DNA of 54,596 nt. Origin: Acidobacteriota bacterium (lineage in GTDB: Bacteria > Acidobacteriota > Terriglobia > Bryobacterales > Bryobacteraceae). The notes under the pieces are model-generated. The model searched no databases, was not told the origin of the DNA, and worked only from the letters and a program-made list of their open reading frames with translations. The stretch spans positions 1 to 54,596 of the forward strand of contig JANXLY010000389.1 in the NCBI GenBank assembly GCA_025354885.1, written 5' to 3'. A program made the position numbers and the translations under genes. Positions 44,460 through 52,817 of the stretch are shown here, one piece after another. How positions within the stretch are numbered: position 1 is the stretch's first letter; each line of letters starts with the position of its first letter.

Positions 44460-45348
44460 TCGCCGCACCATCTTCGCCTCCGCCGCACCTGCCGCACTTG
44501 GTCTCGGTGCCTATGCCTTCTACCGCCAAACTCCAGCAGCGTCTGCCTCGCTCCGTCCACAACCAGAGCAATGGCAACCCAAAGGTCTGCACGCAGCCTG
44601 GCTCGGACACGCCACCACCCTCATCCAGATCGATGGCTTCACCATCCTCACAGACCCGGTCTTCAGCCCGCGCTGTGGCATCGATCTCATCCTCGGAACC
44701 CTCGGCCCCAAGCGCCTCGTCAGTCCTGCTCTCACCATCGGGCAACTTCCAAAAATCGATCTCATCCTTCTCTCCCACGCCCACTTCGATCATTGGGATC
44801 TCCCCTCACTCAAAGCCCTCTCAAACACAAACATCCCCATCATCTGCGCAACGCAAACCCAGGATCTCCTGAACCCGAGCCTCTGGAAGTCCATCAAAGA
44901 ACTCGGCTGGCGCGAAACCACTCAAGTCGGCCCGGCAAACATCCGCGCCATCGAAGTCAAACATTGGGGGGCCCGCGTCCGCAACGATACATACCGGGGC
45001 TACAACGGTTACCTCATCGAGGCAGGGAACTACAAAGTTCTCTTTTCTGGCGACACTGCTTACACCACTCATTTCCAGGAACTCCGTACCGCAAAACCGA
45101 TAGACCTCGCCATCATGCCTATCGGAGCATACAACCCCTGGATCGCCAACCACTGCACCCCCGAACAAGCGATCCAGATGGCCGATTGGGCCAACGCCGA
45201 ACGCATCATGCCCGTCCACCATCAAACTTTCACCCTCAGCAGTGAACCAGTCCACGAACCGATCGAACGCCTCTTCAACAAACTTGGCAACAACAACCAG
45301 CGAGCCGTCGCACACCAGATCGGCAGCCAGTGGAGTGTTATCACTTAA
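44449..45348 (+). CDS. MBL-fold hydrolase (UlaG / NAPE-PLD-like) with Tat-type signal
   Basis: The 299-residue protein starts with a Tat-like signal, SRRTIFASAAPAALGLGAYAF, then a metallo-beta-lactamase domain with AAWLGHATTLIQIDG, the metal motif LSHAHFDHWD, VKHWGARV, LIEAGNYKVLFSGDTAYTTHF and MPVHHQTFTL. The order and sequence fit the UlaG/NAPE-phospholipase-D-like branch. It should act in the periplasm, possibly on a phosphodiester or lactone substrate. It is translationally coupled to the sulfite-oxidase-like gene. It starts at TTG (44449). Confidence 0.88.
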   Translation: MAISRRTIFASAAPAALGLGAYAFYRQTPAASASLRPQPEQWQPKGLHAAWLGHATTLIQIDGFTILTDPVFSPRCGIDLILGTLGPKRLVSPALTIGQLPKIDLILLSHAHFDHWDLPSLKALSNTNIPIICATQTQDLLNPSLWKSIKELGWRETTQVGPANIRAIEVKHWGARVRNDTYRGYNGYLIEAGNYKVLFSGDTAYTTHFQELRTAKPIDLAIMPIGAYNPWIANHCTPEQAIQMADWANAERIMPVHHQTFTLSSEPVHEPIERLFNKLGNNNQRAVAHQIGSQWSVIT

Positions 45349-45350
45349 GA

Positions 45351-46121
45351 GTGCGTTACCTAGTCGTCGTCATCCTGTTGGCCCTCCTGATTTCCTGCCG
45401 TCAAACCGAAAAAGGGCAGGGAGGCAGCGAAGTCTCCGGCTCCGGTGGCAGCGCCGGCGCAAAGAACGCGGCCAATGATCTCCTCCGCTGCACAACCCCC
45501 ATCGCAACCGTAGCGCTGGTCGAAGACCCCGCCGGCTATGCCTACATGGCCCGTTACTCGCTCCCTTCCCCTCTACAGTTAATGCGTTTGATGATGCAGC
45601 AATCCGGCTGCTTCCGCGTTGTGGATCGCAGCGCTGGCATCGAAGCCGCCAAACGCGAGCAGGAACTCGAAAACTCGGGCATGCTCCGCAAGGATCAAAC
45701 GATCCGCAAACGTCAGGTGATCGAAGCGCAATATTCCATGCTCACCAGCGTCGTCTTTAGCGAAAAAAATGCTGGCGACACCTTCGGCGGTCTGGTTTCA
45801 AAAATCCCCGGCATTGGTGAATTTGCCGGTCTCCTTGGCAACGTCCATTTCAAAGAAGCGCAAACAGTTCTCTTTCTGACAGACAACGAAACGAGCGAAC
45901 AAGTCGCCAGCGCAACGGGCAGTGCCCGGGCAACGGATCTTGGTGCCGGAGGCATCATTATCGGCTCAATAGGTGGCGCAGCATTGGGCGGTTGGGGCAC
46001 CACCAACGAAGGCAAAGTCATCGCCTCAGCCCTGCTCGACAGCTTCAATAACCTGGTCCCACAGGTCCAGATCCTCGTCCAAAAAGAACTCCCAGCCCCC
46101 ATCCCAACCAGGAAACGCTAG
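45351..46121 (+). CDS. CsgG-like lipoprotein
   Basis: The product (256 residues from GTG at 45351; another GTG at 45330 adds seven) has a hydrophobic N terminus and a lipobox ending LISC. A Gly/Ser-rich linker follows. The body contains RSAGIEAAKREQELENSGML, TLFLTDNETSEQVASATGSA-like strands and a hydrophobic GAGGIIIGSIGGAALGGWG segment before the C terminus, resembling the CsgG/curli-assembly family of periplasmic lipoproteins. Whether it forms pores is unknown. Neither GTG start has a good ribosome binding site. The gene follows the MBL gene almost without gap. Confidence 0.7.
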   Translation: MRYLVVVILLALLISCRQTEKGQGGSEVSGSGGSAGAKNAANDLLRCTTPIATVALVEDPAGYAYMARYSLPSPLQLMRLMMQQSGCFRVVDRSAGIEAAKREQELENSGMLRKDQTIRKRQVIEAQYSMLTSVVFSEKNAGDTFGGLVSKIPGIGEFAGLLGNVHFKEAQTVLFLTDNETSEQVASATGSARATDLGAGGIIIGSIGGAALGGWGTTNEGKVIASALLDSFNNLVPQVQILVQKELPAPIPTRKR

Positions 46122-46186
46122 CGGGCTTGCCCCCCAACATGAAACACTAAACCTTTTCCGAATTTGAATCACTGAGGCTCTGACGT

Positions 46187-46954
46187 ATGAACACTCCTGC
46201 AATCGGCCAACTCGACTTTGGCTATCCCTGGTGGCTTAGCTATGGTCATCTGGCGGTCTTCGCCGTCTTTGCGACCTTCCTGCTTTTGGGCTTCGCTCGC
46301 AAGTGGTCCAAATGGCCGATGATCTTTCTGGGAGCGGTCGCGACTTGGTCGGCTGCCTCGTTCCTCCTCATCCACTTCGGCCTCGACATCAATGGGCGGG
46401 CCCCCATGCCGACCCAGAGTTTCTTGCGCTCCGGCACAGGGCGCATCCTCGACCTCGGTGCCGGTACAGGCAGGTCGTCCATTATGGTCCTTGCAGCCCG
46501 CCCCCAGGCAACCCTGGTTGCATCCGATCTATTCGGCGAGTCCTTCGACCATCACTTCGGGCACGGCGACAGCCCGCAAGAGCGATTGCTTCGAAACCTG
46601 AAGGCAGCAGGTGTTGATCAGCGCGCATCAATTGTGACTGCCGACATGCGCAAACTGCCATTTGAAACGTCCAGTTTCGACGCAATTGTCAGCTCCTATG
46701 CCGTCGATCATTTGAATCGCGATGGGATCACGCAAGCTCTCGCCGAAGCCGCGCGTGTATTGAAGCCAGGAGGTGATTTCCTGTTGGTGCTTGTCTCGAA
46801 TGACCGCTGGGCGAAATTAGCATTCGGGCCACTGTTAACGCATGGAGGCACTCGCAGTCCTTCCTGGTGGGACGCAAAAGCCCGTGAAGCAGGTTTTCAG
46901 GTGATGGAGCAAGGCACGTCGCCTGTCACACTTTATCTGCTCCTCCGTCGCTGA
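46187..46954 (+). CDS. SAM-dependent methyltransferase with N-terminal membrane segment
   Basis: The 255-residue protein has two hydrophobic segments at the N terminus (about 20-40 and 45-64), then a class I Rossmann methyltransferase domain. SAM motif I is ILDLGAGTGRSS (about 87-98), motif II DLFGE, motif III IVTADMRKLPFE and motif IV SSFDAIVSSYAVDHL, followed by LKPGGDFLLVLVS. The membrane segments suggest a substrate that is a lipid or quinone-like. The exact substrate is not shown. It has its own 65-bp upstream gap. Confidence 0.85.
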   Translation: MNTPAIGQLDFGYPWWLSYGHLAVFAVFATFLLLGFARKWSKWPMIFLGAVATWSAASFLLIHFGLDINGRAPMPTQSFLRSGTGRILDLGAGTGRSSIMVLAARPQATLVASDLFGESFDHHFGHGDSPQERLLRNLKAAGVDQRASIVTADMRKLPFETSSFDAIVSSYAVDHLNRDGITQALAEAARVLKPGGDFLLVLVSNDRWAKLAFGPLLTHGGTRSPSWWDAKAREAGFQVMEQGTSPVTLYLLLRR

Positions 46955-47053
46955 TGCTGAAATGTGTCAGCCAGCGGCATTCCCGACTCACAGCGGCCCA
47001 TAATTCCAATACGCAGCTAGCCCTCTCGCCATCGAGTGCACCCCAACGTCGCT

Positions 47054-47692
47054 ATGATGACTAAAATGCTCCTCTCGCGCCGCTCTCTCCTCCTCGCCCC
47101 CTTCGTCTCAATTCAGCTCGAAGACTGGGTTGCAGCCGACGGTAGCCCCTTCCCGCATTCCTCCTGGCGCATCGAAGACGGCTGCCTCAAATCCATCGCC
47201 GGCCTCCCAACCTTCCAGGACATCAAGACCGTCAAGCTCTACGACGATTTCGAATTTTCTTTCGATTGGCGCATGCCCAAAGCCGGCAACAGCGGTGTCA
47301 AATACCAGCTCGAACGCTGGGACAAATGGCAACCCAAAGGTCTCGAAGGCCTCCACATCCGCGCCCGTGGTCCAGAGCTACAACTCGTCGATGACAACGA
47401 CAATCCCGACGCCCAAAAAGGTCCGCTCAAACAATGCGGCTCCCTCTACAACAAAATCCCCGCTACCCATAAAGCTAAGATCCGCATTGACGAATTCAAC
47501 ACGGCCAAGCTCACCAAGCGCGGCCTCGCAGTAGAACACTCGATCAATGAAGAGCTACTCGTTGCTTACAAACTCGAAACGAGCCACCCATCTGCGATCG
47601 CTCTCCAGAATCACGCCTGTGATGTCTGGTTTCGCAACCTCAAGATCACCGCGCTACCGGCAGCGCAAATGCCACATACGCCCCCGCGATAG
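47054..47692 (+). CDS. Exported DUF1080-family protein (divergent copy)
   Basis: Starting at ATG 47054 (an earlier GTG at 47036 also reads in frame), the protein has a signal region with LLSRRSLLLAPFVSIQ, then a DUF1080 jelly-roll: WRIEDGCLKSI, DFEFSFDWRMPKAGNSGVKYQ, LHIRARGPELQLVDD and HACDVWFRNLKI. The order matches the family of the gene at 17316, though identity is low. It may bind or hydrolyse a sugar. Its last 47 bp overlap the PQQ dehydrogenase gene on the opposite strand, a plausible cost of gene packing. Confidence 0.82.
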   Translation: MMTKMLLSRRSLLLAPFVSIQLEDWVAADGSPFPHSSWRIEDGCLKSIAGLPTFQDIKTVKLYDDFEFSFDWRMPKAGNSGVKYQLERWDKWQPKGLEGLHIRARGPELQLVDDNDNPDAQKGPLKQCGSLYNKIPATHKAKIRIDEFNTAKLTKRGLAVEHSINEELLVAYKLETSHPSAIALQNHACDVWFRNLKITALPAAQMPHTPPR

Positions 47693-49493
47693 GCCCCTGC
47701 GTTGCTGGAATCAATCCGGCATGAGCCGACGCGCAAAACACAATGTATTGCCGCCCCCCAATTTCATAAACCGCAGGAATTCCCTCAATAGCCGCTGCCA
47801 GCTCGTGCTCAAACAGCAGCTTCCCCGTCTCGATATCAAAGGCCCGAACCTTCTTGTCCCGAGTCCCCGTAAAAATCAGCCCACCTGCAGTCACTACCGG
47901 GCCCACCTTCGGATAATGCGTTCCCGTATTCTTGATCCCCTTCGCCGCCAACTCCGGCACTTCACCGAGCGGCTGCGTCCACTTCATCGTTCCCTCGTTC
48001 AAGTCATAAACGGTCAACGAAGTCCACGGTGGCTTGATCGCCGACAATCCATCACTCGCAATCATGAATCCAAACGCGCTCTCATAGCGCTCCTCCGCCG
48101 ACATCCCTGGCACTTCGGCCTCTCTCTTGTCCATCTTCAACAGACAAGGCAAATCCTTCGACACAACTACCAGCGTCCCTTTCATCGGGTCTACCGCCGC
48201 GCCTCCCCAATTCGCACCGCCATTGTTGCCCGGCATCTGAATCGTCCCCCGCTTCGCTGGCGGCGTAAACAGTCCCTCATTGCGCGCCGTTTGTATCTGA
48301 TCGCGAAATTTGGATCGATCTGCTGCGCTCAAAAACGGACTCAGATCATCCACGGTAAATGTCTGCCGCGCAAACGGTGGCGGCTTCGTCGGATAAGGCT
48401 GCGTCGGCCATGTCGTCTCACCGGGCATGTCGCTCTTCGGCACAGCTCGCTCTTCAATCGGCCAAAGCGGCTTCCCCGTAACTCGGTCAAACACCCACAC
48501 AAACCCTTGCTTGCTCACCTGCGCAACAGCATCCACCTGCTTCCCGTCATGCTTCACGGTTAACAATTTTGGTGCTGTCGAATCGTCGTAATCCCAGATG
48601 TCGTGGTGAACCATCTGGTAATGCCAAAGCCTCTTGCCGCTTCGCGCATCCAGTGCCAGCAGACAGTCGCCATAAAGATTGGTCCCAGCTCGGTCCACCC
48701 CATAAAAGTTATACTTCGCACTTGCAGTCGGAGCAAACAGAATGCCCCGTTTCTCATCCACAGACATCTCGCTCCACACATTCGCCCCACCCACACTCTT
48801 CCAGGCATCCTTCGGCCAACCCTCATAGCCAAACTCACCCGGATGCGGAACCGTATGAAAACTCCACACAAGTTTCCCGCTGCGAACATCAAACGCACGA
48901 ATGTCTCCCGGAGCAGACCCATAACCCTGATTCGTCGCCGAACCTAAAATAATCAGGTCTTCAAAAACGCGCCCCGGCGTTGTCGATTGCACCAGCGGAA
49001 TCAGCTTCGGATCCCTGCCCAGCCCCAGCTTCAGATCCACACTCCCACCCACACCAAAATCGGCGATGGCCTTCCCGGTCCGCGCATCGATAGCGCGCAG
49101 CGCGTGATTGCTGGCAAACAGCAATCGCCGCTCGCTACGGTCCTTGCTCTCCCAATAATTGATGCCGCGATTCGTAATGATCTTGGTGTCGGCGGGAGGT
49201 GCATAAGTCCAGACTTCTTTGCCTGTCTTTGCCTCAAGCGCAACGATGGAGCTATTCTTCCCCATCACATACATCAGATCATCAACGATGACCGGATTGA
49301 AAAACATCCGCTTCGATTCTCCAATCGGATAGGTCCATGCGACTTCAAGTTTCGCGACATTCGATCGGTCAATCTGCTTCAGCGACGAGTACTGCGCCGC
49401 ATCGGCCCCACCGCCATAATCCTTCCATCCGCGATGGTCCTGCCCCAGCGCATGCGTCAAAATGGATAGCAACAAAATCAGAGTACGTGTCAT
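47646..49493 (-). CDS. PQQ-dependent dehydrogenase (quinoprotein)
   Basis: The 615-residue protein has a signal peptide (1-17), then an eight-bladed quinoprotein propeller. Visible motifs are WKDYGGGADAAQYSSLKQI at the start, the recurring W-docking-like patterns VWTYAPP, LVWSFHTVPHPGEFGYEGWP, GKRLWHYQMVHHDIWDYDD and GFVWVFDRVTGKPLWPIEE, and NNGGANWGGAAVDP. It should oxidise an alcohol or sugar in the periplasm using PQQ and pass electrons to quinone or cytochrome. No membrane helices or cytochrome domain are present. No PQQ biosynthesis genes are in the window. Confidence 0.92.
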   Translation of the reverse strand: MTRTLILLLSILTHALGQDHRGWKDYGGGADAAQYSSLKQIDRSNVAKLEVAWTYPIGESKRMFFNPVIVDDLMYVMGKNSSIVALEAKTGKEVWTYAPPADTKIITNRGINYWESKDRSERRLLFASNHALRAIDARTGKAIADFGVGGSVDLKLGLGRDPKLIPLVQSTTPGRVFEDLIILGSATNQGYGSAPGDIRAFDVRSGKLVWSFHTVPHPGEFGYEGWPKDAWKSVGGANVWSEMSVDEKRGILFAPTASAKYNFYGVDRAGTNLYGDCLLALDARSGKRLWHYQMVHHDIWDYDDSTAPKLLTVKHDGKQVDAVAQVSKQGFVWVFDRVTGKPLWPIEERAVPKSDMPGETTWPTQPYPTKPPPFARQTFTVDDLSPFLSAADRSKFRDQIQTARNEGLFTPPAKRGTIQMPGNNGGANWGGAAVDPMKGTLVVVSKDLPCLLKMDKREAEVPGMSAEERYESAFGFMIASDGLSAIKPPWTSLTVYDLNEGTMKWTQPLGEVPELAAKGIKNTGTHYPKVGPVVTAGGLIFTGTRDKKVRAFDIETGKLLFEHELAAAIEGIPAVYEIGGRQYIVFCASAHAGLIPATQGPIAGAYVAFALPVAR

Positions 49494-49544
49494 AAGAATC
49501 CGAACCCAAACCTTAACACGCCAGCGGGGTTCCCTTCGCTCCCC

Positions 49545-50126
49545 TTACCAGCCACCTGGGCCGGGCATTGAGCGGGTATGTTCAAACTTGTATTCGCCGA
49601 GCGGAAGCTCACTGCCGGCTTCGTCGAAACCAATCAGGCGCAAAATCATCTGAGTCGAAGGCAAGGACTTCGCATGCGTAATCGATTCCTGATAGACAAC
49701 TTGGTTTACCTCGGCCCGGAAAGGGACATCCAATATACGCATCTGTTCGCGACCAAGCTCATCACACAAACTTAGGTCGACGCGCTTGGATTTGCCCAGT
49801 TCCGCAGCAAGTCGTGCAATGAGCAGATCGTCCTCGGCTGTCACCGTGCACTGCACACTGCCTCCTGCCGGAGGCGCGTATTCGCGCACACGCAAACCTT
49901 TCACCACAGCAGCTTGTACAAACGATTCACTCAAAATCATTCGCAACGAGCCCTCACCTGCCAGCTTGCGAACTCCGTCCGCAAGCGCCATCACTTCGGC
50001 TAGCCGCGTCGAACATTCTTCACAACCCAACAGATGCAGCTCAATATTTTCTTCTTCAGATTCCGACAATCCCGCGATCCAATAATCGGCAAGATCTGCC
50101 GCGTCAATGGGCTGCAAGCACTTCAT
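49545..50126 (-). CDS. Zinc-finger anti-sigma-factor-like protein
   Basis: Starting at the ATG at 50126, which overlaps the ECF sigma stop in an ATGA, the protein has 193 residues. It shows an anti-sigma zinc motif H31-xxx-C35-xx-C38 after a helix (DAADLADYWIAGLS). No transmembrane segment is visible, so it is probably cytoplasmic. The remainder (about 60-193) is mixed alpha/beta with VTAEDDLLIARLAAELGKSKRVDLSLCDELGREQMRI, of unknown family. Coupling and motif indicate it controls the adjacent sigma factor. The signal is unknown. Confidence 0.82.
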   Translation of the reverse strand: MKCLQPIDAADLADYWIAGLSESEEENIELHLLGCEECSTRLAEVMALADGVRKLAGEGSLRMILSESFVQAAVVKGLRVREYAPPAGGSVQCTVTAEDDLLIARLAAELGKSKRVDLSLCDELGREQMRILDVPFRAEVNQVVYQESITHAKSLPSTQMILRLIGFDEAGSELPLGEYKFEHTRSMPGPGGW

Positions 50127-50674
50127 ACGGCAACCCCCATGCAATCGCGTAGTTGGTGGATTGCCCGATGGCGGATCACCCGCAAATTTGCTTCAGAAAC
50201 ACCCAAAAAACTGGCAACGTCCGCGCCGGTCCTTTCATCGTAGAAAGTCATCACAACTGCTGCCCGCTCCCTCTCCTTCAGGCCCTGCACACAGCGCGTC
50301 AGCTGTTCCTGGTCCAGTTGCGGCGTTGACCACTGCACCGGCGTCAGTAGTTCCGCTCCAAACTGTCCCATCAATCGCTCTCTCCTCTGCGCACTTCGCC
50401 GAAGATCAAGCACCGTCATTCTGCAGGTTCCCAGAACAAAAGATGCCAGCTTCTCCGGTTCACGCAATCGGCCTGCCCGCAGGGCTTCTAGCGTCGTGAT
50501 CAAAACTTGTTGTGCAAGATCCTGCGCCGCCTGCTCGTCGCGCAAGTGGCGCAATCCATAGAGTCGTATCCGCGGTGCCATTCGGCGGAACAATTCTGCT
50601 TCTGCTTCGGGTGCATTTCCTGCACTGATTTGAAGGACCAACTCAGAATCGTTCAGTTCAAGAATCATCAGCAC
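50123..50674 (-). CDS. ECF RNA polymerase sigma factor (second)
   Basis: The 183-residue protein has sigma region 2 (about 25-90: FRRMAPRIRLYGLRHLRDEQAAQDLAQQVLI, FVLGTCRM--LDLRR) and region 4 (about 120-178: LKERERAAVVMTFYDERTGADVASFLGVSEANLRVIRHRAIHQL). It differs from the first ECF factor of the window and forms a separate system. The gene faces a 71-bp divergent region holding a perfect dyad, and the other flank is the DinB-like gene. The anti-sigma follows with ATGA overlap. Confidence 0.92.
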   Translation of the reverse strand: MLMILELNDSELVLQISAGNAPEAEAELFRRMAPRIRLYGLRHLRDEQAAQDLAQQVLITTLEALRAGRLREPEKLASFVLGTCRMTVLDLRRSAQRRERLMGQFGAELLTPVQWSTPQLDQEQLTRCVQGLKERERAAVVMTFYDERTGADVASFLGVSEANLRVIRHRAIHQLRDCMGVAV

Positions 50675-50684
50675 ATATTTTATG

Positions 50685-50711
50685 TGTAACGAAGTGGCTT
50701 ATCGTTACACT
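50685..50711. promoter_or_regulatory. Perfect 9-9-9 dyad between ECF sigma and dinB-like genes
   Basis: GTGTAACGA (50685-50693) and TCGTTACAC (50703-50711) are a perfect inverted repeat around the 9-nt spacer AGTGGCTTA. It sits 10 bp before the sigma start and 35 bp before the dinB-like ATG. GTAAC resembles ECF -35 elements, so the dyad could be a pair of divergent ECF promoters or a repressor operator. Confidence 0.6.
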
Positions 50712-50745
50712 TCCGATTGTCTGAATCTAAAAACAGGAGCATCCC

Positions 50746-51243
50746 ATGAATTCCAACGAAGCAAAAACTGTAGCTGATTTTCTCATCGCCGATTTCCAGA
50801 ACGAAATGCAGACAACTCTGCGCGTGCTTGCGGCTGTCCCTACCCACCATCTCGATTACCGCCCAGACCCGAAGTCCAAAACCGCTCTCGGCCTGGTCCG
50901 TCACCTCGCCCTTGAAGACGAGTGGCTGCTGAACTGCATCGCGAACGGCGCGTTTACTCCTCCTCCCGACGATTCAGACACCTGCGGCATTATGAGCCCT
51001 GCTGATGGAATTTCCCGTTATCAGCAAGTCGTTCCTGCTGCCCTCGCCCGCGTAAGCGCGATGTCCGGAGAAGAGCTGACCGTCGTCATAGACTTGTTCG
51101 GCATGATCCAGGCCCCCGGAATCAATTTTCTTGCCATGACCACAAAGCATTCGGTCCACCACCGCGGCCAGCTGAGCACTTACCTTCGTGCCATGGGCGG
51201 CACTGTTCCGGGTATCTACGGGCCTAGCGCCGACACGCAGTAG
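50746..51243 (+). CDS. DinB-like four-helix-bundle protein
   Basis: The 165-residue protein matches the DinB/YfiT family, metal-binding four-helix bundles. Likely metal ligands are the His in LVRHLALEDEW and the pair in HSVHHRGQLSTYLRAMG, plus one near residue 41. Members include thiol transferases; individual substrates are often unknown. An AGGAG ribosome binding site precedes the ATG. It reads away from the ECF sigma gene across the perfect dyad, and might be regulated by it. The MBL gene follows after 34 bp. Confidence 0.88.
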   Translation: MNSNEAKTVADFLIADFQNEMQTTLRVLAAVPTHHLDYRPDPKSKTALGLVRHLALEDEWLLNCIANGAFTPPPDDSDTCGIMSPADGISRYQQVVPAALARVSAMSGEELTVVIDLFGMIQAPGINFLAMTTKHSVHHRGQLSTYLRAMGGTVPGIYGPSADTQ

Positions 51244-51277
51244 CAGAATCATCAACCAGCAAAAGAAGGGCAGCCAA

Positions 51278-52009
51278 GTGATCACAAATCAAGAAACCGG
51301 CACACGGGTCGACGAGGTCGCCTCTGGAATCTATCGCATCTGCACTCCGATGGACGTCATTCCTGCAGGATTCACCTTCAACTCCTACCTGATCAACGAC
51401 GACGAACCTCTACTCTTCCACACTGGCTACAGAAAGCTCTTCCCGATTACTCTCGAAGCGATCGGGAAGGTACTTCCGGTCGAAAAACTCCGTTGGATCG
51501 GTGGCTCACACTTTGAAGGCGACGAATATGGCGCGCTCAACAACTTCCTCGAAGCCGCACCTCTGGCAACACCCTTCGGCTCAGAAATCGGTGTCCTGAC
51601 ATCACTCAACGACTTCGCCACCAGGCCGGCCCGCAGTTTCGCCGATGGCGAAGAATTTTCAATCGGCAGCCGCCGCATGAAATGGATCTACACCCCACAC
51701 GTTCCACATGGCTGGGATTGCGGCGTACTCTTCGACCTGAAAACCCAGACCCTCCTCTGCGGCGACCTCTTCACACAACCCGGCGCGAACATGCCGGCTG
51801 TGACTGAATCCGAAATCCTCTCGGCAAGCGAAGGAATGCGCGGCATGATGGACTACTACGCGCACGCAACCAGCACTTCGCGCATCTTGGGAGGGCTCGC
51901 GGATCTCCGCCCAACCACTCTCGCCTGCCAACACGGCAGCGCATTTCGCGGCGACGGCGCCGCGCTCCTCAGGGAACTCGCCACAACCCTCGAAAAATCT
52001 GCCGCATAA
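51278..52009 (+). CDS. ODP-type MBL-fold protein (flavodiiron-like lactamase domain)
   Basis: The product, 243 residues from GTG at 51278, has a metallo-beta-lactamase fold of the oxygen-binding di-iron type. Motifs are PAGFTFNSYLINDDEPLLFHTG, the HxExD motif in SHFEGDEYGAL, HVPHGWDCGVLFD, LLCGDLFTQPG and LACQHGSAF. The position of the second His of HxExDH is Glu, seen in some lone ODP proteins. No flavodoxin domain follows, so it would need a separate electron donor. It may sense or consume O2 or NO. AAGAAGGG lies 7 nt before the GTG; an upstream in-frame ATG is inside dinB. Confidence 0.82.
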   Translation: MITNQETGTRVDEVASGIYRICTPMDVIPAGFTFNSYLINDDEPLLFHTGYRKLFPITLEAIGKVLPVEKLRWIGGSHFEGDEYGALNNFLEAAPLATPFGSEIGVLTSLNDFATRPARSFADGEEFSIGSRRMKWIYTPHVPHGWDCGVLFDLKTQTLLCGDLFTQPGANMPAVTESEILSASEGMRGMMDYYAHATSTSRILGGLADLRPTTLACQHGSAFRGDGAALLRELATTLEKSAA

Positions 52010-52047
52010 ACGCTCAACCATACAAGTCAGGCAACTCTAGGCAATAA

Positions 52048-52239
52048 ATGAGATCAGCTGTTATGCAGGTAACACTCGAAGTACCGGAAGACTTGGCCCG
52101 ACTGCTCGGAGGGAATGGTGCAGGGCTGACTCGCTATGAAATGGATGGTTTTCTCAAGGCGCACGGGCTGCTTCTTTCTCAATGCGCGGATGACCTCAAA
52201 CTCGACGCGGAGACAGCTCTCGCGTTTCGAAACAAATGA
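52048..52239 (+). pseudogene. UPF0175-like antitoxin with deleted middle
   Basis: The 63-residue protein begins like UPF0175 antitoxins, MQVTLEVPEDLARLLG (from residue 6), and continues YEMDGFLKAHGLLLSQCADDL, the usual C-terminal part. The roughly 30-35 residues between, which in intact members form the helix-turn-helix (ALEGYR-GKLT--Q---LLG-), are missing. The break falls at GLTR-YEMD, where an intact protein has a second Ser/Thr-Arg-Tyr-Glu, so a short-homology deletion is likely. It could still bind the toxin but not DNA. The stop overlaps the toxin start in an ATGA. Confidence 0.65.
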
Positions 52240-52697
52240 ATGTAGTCGTTGCCGATACCTCGCCAATCAACTACTTGATCTTGATAATCAACATCAAACT
52301 GCTTCGCTTCCTACCTGAAGAATTGTCGGCTAATGGCTCCCCATCAGCGGTGGCAGATTGGATACGACTTAGACCCGACTGGATGGAAGTCCGCTCTGCT
52401 CCGTTCGGTGCGTCTATCGCACTCGCGGATGAATATTCCGATCTCGACGCCGGAGAAAGGGCCGCGATTCAATTAGCTCTGGAAGAACCCGGCTCACTAC
52501 TTTTCATTGAAGAAGCTGCAGGGCGGTCCGCTGCCACTCGACTCGGCATTTCCAACACCGGAACTCTAGGGGTACTCTTGGCTGCCGCCCATGTAGAAAT
52601 GGGTGACCTGAAGGCAGTCCTCGGCAAGCTGCGAAACACAAATTTTCGAATCAGCCATTCGTTGATCGAAAAGTTACTCGCTGATTCGATCCAATAG
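52236..52697 (+). pseudogene. DUF3368 PIN-like toxin with likely internal deletion
   Basis: The 153-residue protein is a PIN-like DUF3368 ribonuclease-type toxin, as usually paired with UPF0175. It retains VADTSPINYLILI, LDAGERAAIQLALE and TGTLGVLLAAA. Two changes suggest decay. Between LLRFLP and EELSANGSPSAVADWI the usual strand-loop (Y-EV-IP-AV, about 12 residues) is absent. The acidic pair in the LLIDD-AGR motif reads FIEEAAGR. Glu may still bind metal, so activity cannot be excluded. Labelled pseudogene because both partners of the pair look shortened. Confidence 0.55.
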
Positions 52698-52817
52698 TTC
52701 AGCTCACGTTGTGGCCCCCAAAAGCTGCCCGACTCTCCACTTCCTTAAAACCATCAGCATCCTCACCCTTTCTGAGAGATAATCGAAAGTTAACTCCAAC
52801 AGAGTCCTCCACTTTCC

